Notes under the pieces: generated by a model
Databases searched by the model: none
Seen by the model: only the letters and a program-made list of their open reading frames with translations
What the model was told of the DNA's origin: nothing
Position numbers and translations under genes: made by a program
Source of the DNA: Lonicera japonica
Lineage: Eukaryota; Streptophyta; Magnoliopsida; Dipsacales; Caprifoliaceae
Direction of reading: 5' to 3'
Length of the DNA stretch: 64,000 nt
Assembly: GCA_021464415.1 (NCBI GenBank)
Contig: CM038469.1
Location: 20,913,901 to 20,977,900, forward strand
Shown: positions 11,564-23,110 of the stretch, in pieces
Layout of the letters: every line of letters starts with the position of its first letter
Position numbering within the stretch: the stretch's first letter is position 1

Positions 11564-11891
11564 GTCCTCTTCTCTTAAGAACCATCCATTTTGAGGGTTG
11601 TAAATGGGTGAATTTTTTGATAAAACTTGGTGGAGATCATCTCTATAATGTATAGAATGTCTCCATCAAATTTCATGAAAAAATTCAATAGGGAAGTATG
11701 TTGTCTAAAAAATTCACATATATGCGTAATTTTAAATGTTTAGTTAACCACTTCTCGATCAGATTATTTTTTTGATTAAATTTGTAGGAGAGGATATATT
11801 AATTATAGAGATCATCTCCACCAGTTTCATAAAACAATTCATCCGTTTACTCCTCGAAATGGCCGGTAACTAACTTCTGGACGGTTCTTAA
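11564..11891. mobile_element. MITE with CTTAAGAACC ends
   Basis: The left end reads CTTCTCTTAAGAACCATCC and the right end GGACGGTTCTTAA, which are inverted relatives. The interior has its own inverted halves around GAAATTTGGTAGAGATGATC-like text. The right outermost bases seem lost. It is the same family as 11932-12112. Confidence 0.55.
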
Positions 11892-11931
11892 TATACACAC
11901 ATATACATATATATATATATTTATATATACA

Positions 11932-12112
11932 GCTCCCTTTTCTTAAAAACATTCCTTAATTTAACCTACTTCCCGATTGATTTTTTTGATGAAATTTGGT
12001 AGAGATGATCTACTCATTATAGAGATTATCCCCACCAAGTTTCATGTAATAATTCATCCGTTTACTCCCTCGAAATTGACGGTTCTTAAGGACATTCCTT
12101 AAGAGAAGCAGC
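11932..12112. mobile_element. MITE of the same family in an (AT)n tract
   Basis: Terminal inverted repeats are GCTCCCTTTTCTTAAAAAC on the left and ATTCCTTAAGAGAAGCAGC on the right. Inside, GATGAAATTTGGTAGAGATGATC is mirrored by GATTATCCCCACCAAGTTTCAT, so the element is close to fully palindromic. Both sides are ATAT microsatellite, suggesting insertion into a TA repeat. A third partial relative lies at about 12140-12250. Confidence 0.65.
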
Positions 12113-12542
12113 CTCTACATATATATATATATATATCAATCTGTTAGTTATATAACCGACTTTTCGGTTGAACTTTTTGACAAAATTTGGTGAAAACAAA
12201 TTATTGAGATCATCTCTACCTAGTTTAAAAAAAATCCTTTTATGAAGGACAAATATGTACAAAATGGTCCTTTTTTGAGAAAATCCACTATGCCAAGAGG
12301 CATTAGCATTGTATACATATATTAAAAAAAGTGAAAAATAGAAAAAGTGTGGGTTACAAAAGCCCACCCACTAAGGTTGCTAACGAGAATATAAACAATA
12401 GGCAAACAAAAGGAAGTTTTAAGCCTATACAAAAAAAAATTGTGTCTTGATCTTTAAGCCAAATAAAGATCAAATACCAAACATAATCAAAACAACAAAC
12501 AATAATAGGCTACATATGATCAGCAAACAGAACAAAAAACAG

Positions 12543-13800
12543 TTAATTGAATCTATAGTTGGGCCTAAAGTTAAGATCATGAATGAAGAGTTGAGCAACG
12601 GCTTGAGGAGGGGAAGCCCACCAGCGTATGTGATCAAAAGTCATGCCCATTTTCGAGAGCTTATTTGCCACTGCATTGCCTTCCTTATAAGTGTGGGAAG
12701 CAAAGAAAGACATATGTTGCAAATAGAACCTGCAGTTAGCCCACCTTGTGTCAAGCTGCCAAGGCACGAAAAAGTGGGTGTTGAGGAGGCACAATAGAGC
12801 AGCTTTAGAATCGATCTCAATCCACAGTTTTTTCCAGCCATTAATCCAGGCAAATTCAATGGCTTGAATAAGAGCACAAAGTTCTACATAAAATGCATTA
12901 TGATTACCAATTTTTCCTACAAAAGCACCCTTGTAGAAACCCTTACAATTTCTAAAAATTCCTCTAATAGAGCCAGGACCAGGGCAGCCATTAGCCATAC
13001 CATCAGTGTTAACTTTCAGCCAGCCTGGAGGAGGGGGAGTCCATATCACTTCAGTGATTTTGGCGCTTGGTTTAACTTTGCCAGCTAAATTGATTTTTTT
13101 AAGAATAAGAAGATCCTCCATAGTGTTTGACATAAACCCAGGGATAAAATCATTAAGTTCAAAAATAAAAGCAGTCAGATGATGTTTAAAAACTGTGAGG
13201 TTTAATTTTGAGTTGTTGAAAATTATATCATTTTTGGCAGCCCAGATTTTATGAAAAACAATAGAGGCACCTGCAATCCACACATTGAAGATTTAGGAAA
13301 TCCATTTTTTTAAGGTTATGAAATTCCACAGATCGGTGACAGAAGATGAAGGGAAATAGTGAATGTTGAAGATGGAGAAGAACCACTTCCAAACAAAGAA
13401 AGCAAAACCACAGTGAAGCAGGACGTGGAAGGTAGTTTCAGTGCAGCGTAGGCACATACAACACCTGGAGGCAGTAGTAATGCCTTTCAGCTGAAAGGAG
13501 ACTTATGTGGGAAGAGCACTATGAAACATCCTCCAAATAAAAATTGAGGCTCTAGGGGGGGTGAATGAATTTCAAATGTGCTTAAAGGTGGAATTATAGT
13601 TGTATTTATGGAAGAAAGTGTATGCATCACTAAAAGTGAGATTGCCTTTTGAGGAGAAAGGCCAAATAATCACATCATCAGTTGGAGTAATAGGCAGGGG
13701 GATGGCTGTGACTAAGTTGTTGAAGACGGGGAAAAACTTCTCAGCCATGAAGGAGTATTTCAGTCATTATAGAAGATCCATTGGTTCAAGCATTGGTCCT
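12543..13800 (-). pseudogene. 3' half of a dead LINE ORF2: zinc-finger RT tail plus RNase H
   Basis: Reading leftwards, about 13600-13740 encodes the tail typical of plant L1-type reverse transcriptases (VTAIPLPITPTDDVIIW), and 13400-13540 encodes the zf-RVT finger with its CMCLRC motif. Then 13283-12543 is an open RNase H-like (RVT_3) domain: NTDG near 13010, an E in the VELCALIQAIE helix, EIDSKA, and a final GNAVAN where the usual aspartate is asparagine. In-frame stops interrupt the zf-RVT part (after ALPT, and after KKWIS near 13295) and the frame breaks near 13545. The reverse transcriptase core is absent upstream. No 3' polyA was found. Confidence 0.8.
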
Positions 13801-13958
13801 TAGGAATATGAGGAGGGGGAGAGGAATGTCATTGCACCAGTTCGTAAATATGGAAATATATATAGATATTTCCTTAATTATGGAATGTCATATTACAAAA
13901 TGGTCCTTAAACTTTGTCCTTAATTATGGAAATATATATAGACATGGAGAATTTCATG

Positions 13959-14083
13959 TGCAAACCAGTTCATACGGACTAAGACCTTTAGCAATGGTTT
14001 TCCGTCGCGAAAAACATATCCCCAATGAATTCTTGACGAAAAAACGTCGCTAAAGGTCCTGGTCTGTACGGACCAGTCTGTAA
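13959..14083. mobile_element. MITE with about 45-bp inverted ends (ACGGAC/ACCTTTAGC family)
   Basis: The left end carries CATACGGACTAAGACCTTTA and the right end CTAAAGGTCCTGGTCTGTAC, long imperfect inverted repeats covering most of the 125 bases. The middle contains TCGCGAAAAAC mirrored by GACGAAAAAACG. A related copy is at 59079-59190. No target duplication could be called because the flanks are ATATA-rich. Confidence 0.65.
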
Positions 14084-14196
14084 AGAAAATGTACTATATA
14101 TATATGTATTATGAATTTAATAATTTTCAAAATTTATTAATTGTTTATAAATTATGTATATTATAGAATACTATTCTATAAAGCTAGGAATTAATT

Positions 14197-15622
14197 AAGT
14201 TGTGTAAGGGTTTTGTAATATCAATTTAGTCCTTGTGTGCTCTAGTTTCACAAAAAAAATCACACTATATCGAAGCAACAATATTCGAAAGTTAGCTGTA
14301 ATAATAAAATAATAAGGCTCTAAACTGCTATATTACGTACCATATCTTAAACTTCTTTTTCTATAAATTACTTATATTCAAATAGCACAGCATGCAAAAG
14401 AAAATCTAGAACATATATGATAATATTCATTTATCTCTTAAACTATTTAATTCATCTATTAATTAATAATTTTTAGTTTTCACCGCTCAAATTTCAAAAA
14501 AAATGTTCACTTTAAAGTTTAAATAATTACAAAATTGTACATAAATGTGAATTCACTATCCTATCAGAAAATCACATGCAAGGCGGGCCAAGGTCATTTG
14601 GGATCCTATGCAAAGTAAATAGTGGGCCTTTTTCATATTATCATGCACATTAGTAAAAAGATATTTATACTATATTCATCTATTAAATAATCATATCGGA
14701 TGCATTAATTAGTTTTTCATTTCGATGATGTACTATTCACCAACGTATTAGAAATAAATAACCGATAAACGAAAATAGTAAGTGGAGTATTGTTCTTAAA
14801 GTGATTATTATAGTACCGACAGCCTTAGGTGGTACGTTGAGGTGTTCAAATTATGGCTGTAATTCAAACAAAAAGCATATTAATTTAGCAGCCATGCAAT
14901 TATATTTTCAAGTTGTGTAAGGTTTTTGTAATATCAATTTTGTCCTTGTGTGCTCTAGTTTTACAAAAAAATTACACTATAGTGAAGCAACAAGATTCGA
15001 AGTTAGCTAGAATAATAAAAGAATAAGGCTCTTAACCGGCTGTACTACCATAGTTTAAACTTCTTTTTCTATAAATTACTTATATTCAAATGGCAAAGTA
15101 TGCACAGCAAAATCTAGAACATATATGATAATATTCATTTATCTCTTAAACTATTTAATTCATCTATTAATTAATAATTTTTAGTTTACACCGTTCAAAT
15201 TTCAAAAAAAAATAATCACTTTAAAGTTTAAATAATTATAAAATTTTACAAAAAATTTGAATTCACTATCCTATCAGAAAATCACATGCAACGCGGGCCA
15301 GGGTGATTTGGGATCCTATACAAAGTAAATAATGGGCCTTTTTCATATTATTAAACACATTAATAAAATGATATTTATACTATTTTCATCTACTAAATAG
15401 TCATATTGGATGTATTAATTAGTTTTTTCATTTCAATGATGTACTATTCAGTAATGCATTCAAAATAAATAACCAATAAACAAAAACAATAATCGTAATA
15501 ATGTTCTTAATGTGATTATTAATATAGTACCAACAGTCTTAAAGGGTATGTTGAGAGGTTCAAATTACGGATGTAATTCAAACAAAAAACATATTAATTT
15601 AGCAGTTATATTTCCAATTTAT
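14197..15622 (+). repeat. 713-bp tandem duplication
   Basis: Copy 1 is 14197-14909 and copy 2 is 14910-15622. They match along their whole length at a constant offset of 713, for example AAGTTGTGTAAGG at 14197 and 14910, and ACATATTAATTTAGCAG near 14875 and 15588. Many substitutions separate them, so the duplication is not recent. No ORF or transposon termini are seen. Confidence 0.85.
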
Positions 15623-17126
15623 TAAACACTTATTTGTGTTTTTTGAACAAAGTGAATATTATCTTAGGGAACCAATGAGGGATTTCATTGGCTAAAAATT
15701 TGGTGCTTTAATTATCTTCTTACTAATTTTTTGCTAGAGTTCATCTTGAGTTACCATAAATTTAGGGTAGTATTATTTACACCCCTGCAAATGTGTCACA
15801 AACACTCCCTCCAGAATTTAAGTAAAAATAAATTTTAACACTGCCTTATTTGTCACAAACACCCCCTCATTGCCTGATAATTGGCGAGTGCTGAGCAACA
15901 CACTCTCCACATTTGAGCCATATTTATTTGAGTGCACTCACCTCTCATTAGGCATGCCTTGTTTAAAAAGCACTACAACACTATGTTGCCAAATGTTAGG
16001 CGAATTGTTATCAACAAACTCTCTTCATGTGGGTTGAGTGCATGTGGCTGCTCTCACATCTTATTAGGTGGGTCTTATAGATTTATTAGTAATATTAAAT
16101 TTATAATAAGAAAGTGTTTGTAACAAATATAAAAAATATAAATAAAATTGGCTTAAATTTATATTCTAATTAAACAATTAACTCATTAATTATGAAAATA
16201 AAAACAATGAAAAGAGAGCCCTTTAAAAATGGCCCCCCCAGACATTAGTCAGCTTTGATTACATGTGACATGCACTTATCAAAATTAGTAGACATACATT
16301 GTACCACGAACATTCAGCGTAGCCAATAACAATAATAATAATCTTTGATCTTGTCGAGTTTCTTTTAGTTGTGCTTTCCAGCCCAAAATTAGTAATAATG
16401 TTTGGTCATGCCAATTTTCTGTTTATTGTACCCTCAAACAGCGATTGAGGCTCTTATTACTTTAATTTAAAGCGAGAGTTTGGTTGTCGTCCTTACTATG
16501 TTATTGCACACACGAACGGGATACCTTGCTTTGTGTATGATGTATTCTTGACGGCCAAGATTGTGAAATAAAAATCTGTAAGGATATAATTGAAAAACAT
16601 TTTATTATATGAAAATCCGACATTACTATTATCCAAAGAATCAAAAACGACACAACCTTTGATATTCTCTCCTTTTGTCAAAATGGCTAGGCAAGTCTGA
16701 ATTTATATAATAGCATCTCATTTGATAAAATATCTAAAGGGGCCCAACGATTTTTCAATGGATAAAAAGTCAACCACATACCTCTACATAGATAAGTCAA
16801 AAATCTGACTAATGAAATATGTTGGTCAGATCCGTACTTTGTTGCGGTGGTTGTAAAATTGTCAAAAAAATGTAAAGAATGTATCATTGAATCATTGGTT
16901 CTATTAAAAGAATTAAAAATTGTGGCCGAAATAGGCCACTAGATACATTTCAAGGTGGCCGAATTAATTTACACAAAACTCTCTGTGACGTTGAGTTTAA
17001 ACATTTAAACTAGGCATATATGGCAAAAGCTTAATTTACCCACAAAACTAGCTAGAGGAGGAGTGGGAGAGAATTTTGTTGTTGAGGGAGAGAGAAAGAG
17101 AAGTCAGAGAGGATTTTTGTTCTTAA
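15623..17126. other. Intergenic, no gene seen
   Basis: AT-rich and non-coding. About 15770-16110 contains TTTACACCCCTGCAAATGTG, CACAAACACTCCC and CACAAACACCCCC phrases that suggest a decayed element without definable ends. GGAGAGAGAGAAAGAG-like purine text lies near 17080-17110. Short ORFs here show no domain. Confidence 0.4.
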
Positions 17127-17420
17127 GGCTCTGTTTAATAGTAAGATGAAAAGTAGTAAAAAAATAAAATATTTTTGTGAGAAGTTAGAAAATATGTTAA
17201 GGATGTGATGAGATTAACTAATTTTTTTATTTTTTTGGGTAGTGGTGAAGAAATTTTTTCCACAAAATATAAAAGAGGATGGAGAACATATACTCACAAA
17301 AATAAGAATGAGATGGAGAGCATTTCACCACATCCCTCAACTTATTTTTCATCTATCTTCTCAGCTAAATTAATTAGTTATGTTTCGTATCATTTTCCAT
17401 GTTATCATCCAATGGGACCT
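17127..17420. mobile_element. MITE with GGCTCTGTTTAATA ends
   Basis: The block begins GGCTCTGTTTAATAG and ends near TTATCATCCAATGGGACC. Internal phrases (GAGAAGTTAGAAAA, GAGATGGAGAGCATTTCACC, CTTCTCAGC) recur in the same order at 61761-62042 and 63115-63318 inside the guanylyltransferase introns. The short inverted ends and size fit an hAT-like MITE family. Target duplication not resolved. Confidence 0.5.
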
Positions 17421-17587
17421 ATGTGTATAGTGTCTTGATATTTAGTGTCTTGAATAACCAATATAAAATATTTGGTTGTTAAAAAGTGTATGGATGTCCT
17501 GAGTTAATTAATATTTTTGAGTGGTTAGTAGCACCCTTTATATTGTTTTGTTTTCAAATAATGATACTTATTTTTCAATACTTAAAA

Positions 17588-18841
17588 GGGAGGTGCTAAG
17601 AGTACCCACTTTTAACTCAGGCCATGTGTGAAGTTTTTAACACCACATATATTTTATTATGTGCTCAGAGTATCATTTGTTGAGACACCTCAACTTAAAA
17701 CCTAAAACTTCACCCCTCTCTCTATTTAGACATCAACGTTGAAATTCTCTCTTTCTCTATACACCGGCAATATTCTCTCCTTCTCTCTACAACCTCTGAA
17801 ACAAACTCCATGGAAACTGCAACAAGATTCTTCATCAATCTCGTATCTTTTCAAACTCTTTACTTCTCCATTTATAACTTCCTAGGTTAAAATATAATTT
17901 CAACGTGAAACCTTAACAAATTGAAAATCAATCAAAATATAAAAGATTAACCATTTAAGATAAACCCTAGGTATATAAGATAAGCTCTGTAATAAATTGA
18001 TCGGCCTCATAATGTCAATGACCAATGTAAATTTTTAGTTTAGAATCTAAGCACATGATGACGACATTGACTGCGCTTGCATTTGTTTGAGAAGTGTTTT
18101 TTTTTCCTTTTTGTTATTGAAATTCTGCAAGACCCTTAAAAACGTTTAAGTCGAGCTTGAAGTTTATTTCTTGTGTTTCCCAATAAAGTTATTGCCTTAT
18201 AATAGTTTGCTTTTGGTAAAAGCATCAATTAATACCCTTTACTTTGTTTCTTTGAGACCAAACCCAAAATTTAATTTGGGTGCTCTTGTAATGTCGACAC
18301 AACACTTGTATGCATCTGCTATGGTGAAAGAACAATGAAAATAAACTTTACTTAATTATAAGTTCATTTGCGACTTTAAATTATATATTTATGTGTTCCA
18401 GGTTGAAATTAATGTATTTGTGTATTATACCATTCCTTATTACGATTTTCCTAATTATTCGATAATGAATGGCCAAGGTTAGAAGCAACATACCTCCAAA
18501 CCATTGACGTCATTGAATGAACTTGAAAAGTTTGTGCCTCTACCTTTGTTTTCGATATCCATTGTATATGTGTATCATAAATTAAAGGCAATGATAAAAA
18601 GTCTGAAGAAAAGATAGAATGAAGACGAAGACGAGATAATGGCAATGATGCAAAGTAGAGTTCCACCTAAGTGAGAAGTTGGTACGTGACTCAATCGGAG
18701 AATAGGGTATTTGGGACACCACATATCTTTTCATTACTCATTAATAGCACCATTTTATAAGTGGTGCCTCCAAGAATAAACAAACCTTTTTTAATAGATT
18801 GGATGCCCATAATTAAAAGTTGAGTGCCTTTAGCACCACCC
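17588..18841. mobile_element. Non-autonomous Mutator-like element (MULE)
   Basis: Terminal inverted repeats of about 40 bases: the left begins GGGAGGTGCTAAGAGTACCC, and the right, reverse-complemented, begins GGGTGGTGCTAAAGGCACTC. Both continue into AACTTTTAA-type text. The flanks TACTTAAAA (17579-17587) and TACCTAAAA (18842-18850) are a 9-base target duplication with one mismatch, the hallmark length for Mutator-type elements. The 1.25-kb interior has no transposase. It has a CT-rich leader-like part near 17700-17850 and could include captured host sequence, which I could not identify. Confidence 0.75.
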
Positions 18842-19186
18842 TACCTAAAATACTCTCTCCAGCCTTCTTCTTTTTTTTCTTTAAAAAAGAAAAATATTTA
18901 TAACCATACAATAATAGTGAGAAGGAAAAATATTGTTTAGTATGGATATGTTAAACAACGAAGTTTAAGGTCATTTTCAATGCCTCCCTCAAAGTTTCAA
19001 TCCTTCCAAATTGAACACTATGGTATAATTAGTGATGCAGTCACGAACTTTTGTTAACTTCCATTCAAAACACCGAAGGCGGGAATACATGGAGATCCAC
19101 GTAAGATGTGAGGTGGAGTGTTTTGGTGTCGTTTTTCCCTTCTTCTTTTTACCCAAACATTAGGGTTACAAATGAACATGTAAAAA

Positions 19187-19360
19187 GCAAGTGGGTTAGC
19201 CTAGTTAGGGAGGCATCCATTCAGACCTGGGAAATATCCCAGGTCTGAGTCTCATGACTGTGGACAAATATCTAGTAATGTTTGTCTACAGGACACACAC
19301 ATAGTGTGTCATGTGGACAAACATTTTAGGATGTTTGTTTACAAGCCATTTTCATAATTC
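19187..19360 (+). mobile_element. tRNA-derived SINE-like element
   Basis: Box-A-like GGTTAGCCTAGTTAGG and box-B-like AGGTCTGAGTCTC are about 45 bases apart, with an extra local hairpin (AGACCTGGGAAATATCCCAGGTCT) between them, given here as two arms around AAAT. The body contains repeated GGACAAACATTTTAGGATG-like phrases. No clear polyA or target duplication. Confidence 0.45.
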
Positions 19361-19744
19361 CCGCCAAACGGTATATCAGATTGATCTAATTTTTTTAACA
19401 TGTTATTCCCCATAATAAAACCTATATACTGACCAAATTTGAGATCATTTGAACTTTGGGAAGGTTCCCTTTTTATTACCCAAAGTGAACTCCCGATTTT
19501 CTGAATTTTCAGAGATCCGGCCGACGGATCGAGCTGATTTTTGAGTATGTTTCTCCTTATGGAAATTCCTAGTAACCCTCAGAGTTTGAGGATGATTAGA
19601 AATTTTAAACTCTCCTTTCACAAGTTTTCAGAGGATTTGATAATTTTCGGTTCTTGGCAGTTTCTGGTAATTCTCGTAACTTCTCATCCGGGTGTCCTTT
19701 TGGTTTCCTTCTTTAACATATATTACATGTAGACAGTAGACAGT

Positions 19745-20256
19745 ATGTATGCATCTAGGAATCCTCGTTCATGTATGCGTACTCATTTCTTTGGAGATCG
19801 GGATTCTTGCGAAGTTCGCAAAATGAGGTGTTCACAGGTTGGTTCTTTGAAAAAGTCAAACTTGGAATATGAGGATAAAATTAGAGAATACAAGAAAAAT
19901 GTTTTAGATCTAACCCAACAACATGATAATGCATTAACATTTAAAGTTAGGTCAGAGGACGACTCAAGGAAACTTGAAAATATACTTTTAAATCAAAGAA
20001 GTGGCAGTAACAAAGTAGGGCTTGGATATTCCGGTAAAAATATTAAAACATCAGTCAAGCCTAAGTTTGTTAAAGACACAAATAAACTACCAAGTTCTTG
20101 GATTGTTAATCCAAAATCTAAAACATTCATTGATAGATCTCCTCATAAGCCAAAGGTGACCAAAAGTGCTCCAAATATGAAATAGGTTTATGTGAAGAAT
20201 GGATCTGTGAAAAATGGCCAAAAAGCTTCAATTCATGAAAACAACGGACCACCATT
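19745..20256 (+). pseudogene. gag remnant of an old copia-type element, 5' part
   Basis: Codes for the C-terminal part of a copia (Sirevirus-like) gag: a coiled-coil-like run, then an LENILLNQRSG block and a GLGYSG block that in relatives precede the zinc knuckle. A stop follows near 20183, and the reading resembles gag again up to the solo LTR junction. The continuation lies at 33355-33690, beyond the solo LTR and the copia element nested in it. The CCATT target duplication (20252-20256 and 33350-33354) marks the break. The N-terminal gag is not visible. Confidence 0.65.
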
Positions 20257-21229
20257 TGTAACATCTCGTATTTCTATTTGCGAGTTGATCTTTCCATTAA
20301 ACCCGATTAAGGCTTTATTGCCGTTAGACCGTGAACATTGGGTTCTGAGCCTCGCTTATTTGACCCGACGCCTCTAGCATATCATATTATATATATTAAG
20401 TTTGTGGGATCAATCGTTTCATTATTCGGGTGCCCCAAATCAAAAACAAGAAGTAAATCGCGTGTTTTGAACTTTTCGAAAAAGTTAATTTTGTTCAACT
20501 TTGAGAGGCCATAACTTCTTCATCTGAGATTCAAATGACTCTCCGTTTACGGCCACGTCTTCATCTCAATCCCCTCTACAAATTTCATGTTTTTGTCGAG
20601 ACCTAATTCTCACTCCTCAATGGCAAAAATTGGGTACGAAGTTGAGCCTGTGGCCAAATAGCATAAATCTGTGCTGTGAATAGTGGAAGTCAAATACATG
20701 GCTTTTGATGTAGTCAACTACATCAACCTGGGCAAAATTTTTATATTCCTTTCATCTCCTTTCTTCCTCATTTATACACATCCATTGGAGAGCTTCTAGA
20801 GAGATGTTGGAGGTGCGATTTTAGGGGTTTTGTGATTAATTCTCACCACAATCAAGCCATCCTCCTAAATCACCATTCCTACATACTATTCATCATCTTC
20901 ATCCTCTTGATTCCTCCATTGCTACAAGTTAGGGCTTTTTGGCAAAACTTGGAAGTCTTGCACCAAAGCTCGGATTCATCGCGTCTAGCTCTAGGAAAGC
21001 TTCATACAAGGTGGGAACAATACTATCAAACCTATTTTCCAACTTATCACTTGTTGTATTAGAGATTTTCTTACTAAATTTGGGATTTTCCTTATAAACT
21101 CTAGGTTGAGATGTATCATGCAGGTTGGGTCGGAATTTGTGTCCAATTAGTGGTACATATTGATAGATTATTGCATAAATTACGCCTACAAACAAGTATT
21201 ATCACGATATGAGCTTTACACATGCATAT
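20257..21229 (+). repeat. Solo LTR A, left piece (gypsy-type)
   Basis: Begins TGTAACATC at 20257, preceded by the target duplication CCATT. The remainder of this LTR is 31300-33349, ending GTCACA followed by CCATT. The copia element split it at 21229/21230. Text shared with the other solo LTRs in the same order: a GGCCATAACTTCTTCATC phrase, an ACGTCTTCAT phrase, then a palindrome, a TATA region, GGAGAGCTTCTAGAGAGATG, and a splice-donor-like CAAG/GTGGGA at 21010. Without the insert the LTR would be about 3.0 kb. There is no internal domain, so it is a solo LTR. Confidence 0.85.
20689..20747 (+). promoter_or_regulatory. Palindrome and TATA region of solo LTR A
   Basis: TGATGTAGTCAACTACATCA (20706-20725) has 9-base arms around CA. 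A GTCAAC core could derive from GTCGAC by CpG deamination. A weaker relative sits 24 bases upstream (core at 20689). A TTTTTATATT box at about 20738-20747 follows within 15 bases. The same order is seen in the other solo LTRs. Confidence 0.55.
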
Positions 21230-22648
21230 TTTAAGTCAAAAAATACCCTAAAGGGGGGTGAATAGGGTTTTTAAAACTTAATCGAATTTTTAGAATCATT
21301 TTTAAAAATATTTAATGTCTATATCAATCAAGCAAGCAAGATACAAAGGTAATTCCAATCACAAAGAAGATATAGAAATGTATAATAGAGGAAGAGATAG
21401 AAAGATAAAACCGATAGAAGTCGAAGACTTTTTGTCCACACAGTTCGGCTTGTTAGCCCCTACTTTCGCACTCAGTTAGTTCCTCGAGAATTTTCACTAA
21501 TACCAATTTTCTTCCGGGTGAAGATCAAACCTCTACAAGTGTATTATTCTGACACACTCTTACAAGTATTGAAACGCTCTCAATACTCACACAAGAATTC
21601 ACTCTTGCTAATCTATGAGATACACCTCTCACAAATATGATTTGAATAAGTTTTGGTGGCTAACACCAATGTAAAATAGCTCTTATGTGTATAAAGATTA
21701 CAATTTAAGCTCACACTAAGAGATATCAAATTTGATCAACAATATTTAGCTTAAAATAATGATGTTGATCAAAAGCAATATTCTTGAATCTTTGAATATT
21801 GAATGTAGATGAAGAAAATAGTGTAAGAATGATTCAAGTATGTTTAAATATGTCTTAGATAGTGTATATATAATCTAAGACAACATATGGCCGTTTGGAG
21901 GGAGTTAGTATAAGTTTGGTGCCAAAAATGGTAAAAAATCATAAATCTGACGGCTAGTTTTTGGACCATCAATCGACTGAGCAAGGCTCATCAGTCGACT
22001 GAGTGGCCATCAGTCAACTGAGCATTACACATCAGTCGACTGATGAGCACTGTCTAGCAAGCCAAAAATGCAATTTTTACACTTTTGCAACTAAGCTCTA
22101 AAATCAATTTTAATGCTTGGGGAAGATAAAATATAGGTTCCTAAGACACCTATTTTTGTTACAGCTCCAAATAAGATCATTTAGAATTAAATATGAATTA
22201 AATCAAAGATCGGTTTTTGCCAAAAGGGGTTTAGGAAAGGATCTTTGAAAAGACTTTGTTTTAATCAATCTACTTATGTAAAAATAAAGTGTATGAGCTA
22301 TATTGTGAATCAAATATGAATCTTTACAAAGGGAATATAAGCACTCACTTAAATATAAAATAACGAGTCTTTGAGAGCTTTGTTTGTATCTTCGTTTCTT
22401 TTCTTCCTTGGGTCATTGTTCTTCATAGAAATGCCATTGATAGTGCATTGATCATAGTAGTTGTGTGAGGTGTGAGACATTGATAGCGCAAAAATTTGTA
22501 GGTGAATAATCTTTATTCCAGCTTTTCGGTTTAGTCCATATGTGATCAATTTATTATGGCTATAACTTAAAACATCAACTTAGTTAAATTACACATGATT
22601 AATGTTATTGTTATTATCAAAATAAGATTAGTGACTTTAAGGTCAACA
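21230..22648 (-). repeat. 3' LTR of the copia element
   Basis: In element sense it runs from TGTTGACC (22648) to the decayed end at 21230 (TTTAAGTC where the other LTR has TGTAGGTC). By eye about 15 mismatches separate the two LTRs over the first 280 plus-strand bases, so insertion is not very recent. It carries the palindrome array at 21969-22043, in which two of four units have one base changed. Confidence 0.92.
21969..22043. repeat. Four-palindrome array in the 3' LTR (22/19/22 spacing)
   Basis: Twelve-base units start at 21969, 21991, 22010 and 22032. Two are perfect TCAGTCGACTGA. The others are TCAATCGACTGA and TCAGTCAACTGA, G-to-A changes, the latter as expected from CpG deamination. 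Spacers are 10, 7 and 10 bases. Confidence 0.9.
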
Positions 22649-22649
22649 A

Positions 22650-22664
22650 TCTCCCCCTTTTTAA
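22650..22664 (-). other. Polypurine tract
   Basis: The minus strand reads AAAAAGGGGGAGATT directly before the 3' LTR start TGTTGACC. This is the primer for plus-strand DNA synthesis and matches the usual copia form. Confidence 0.9.
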
Positions 22665-23110
22665 TGATGACAATAAATTAATGTGTGTTTGCGATTAAGA
22701 TCATAAGTTGAGTTTTCTAAAGGAAAAACTCCCCCTCAAACTATGCATAAAATAGAATATAACAAGCATGCATAACAAGAGTTCAAACTATTGCATAATC
22801 ATAATTAAAATTTCAAACTTTAACTAATGTTCAGCAAAAATATAAAATACTAGAGTTAAAACCATATTAAAAACCAATAATAAAAGCATAAAACTTGAGT
22901 TGATGGAACTTCATAGAAAAGCATACTAAGAAAAGTGTGTACCAAACACTTATTATTTCTCCCCATTTGTCATAATCAAAACGAAGGAGAGAAAGATCAC
23001 TCATCGGGATCTTCTTATGGCCATTGACCCCATCCTTGATTGCCATGGCACGGATTCCATGGTGGAAAGACATAGTCGAGGTGGTAGTGGAGGTGTGCGG
23101 CTTCGTGTGC

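Noticed and set aside
15770..16110. Possible MITE with TTTACACCCC ends
   Set aside because: No matching inverted end or target duplication found.
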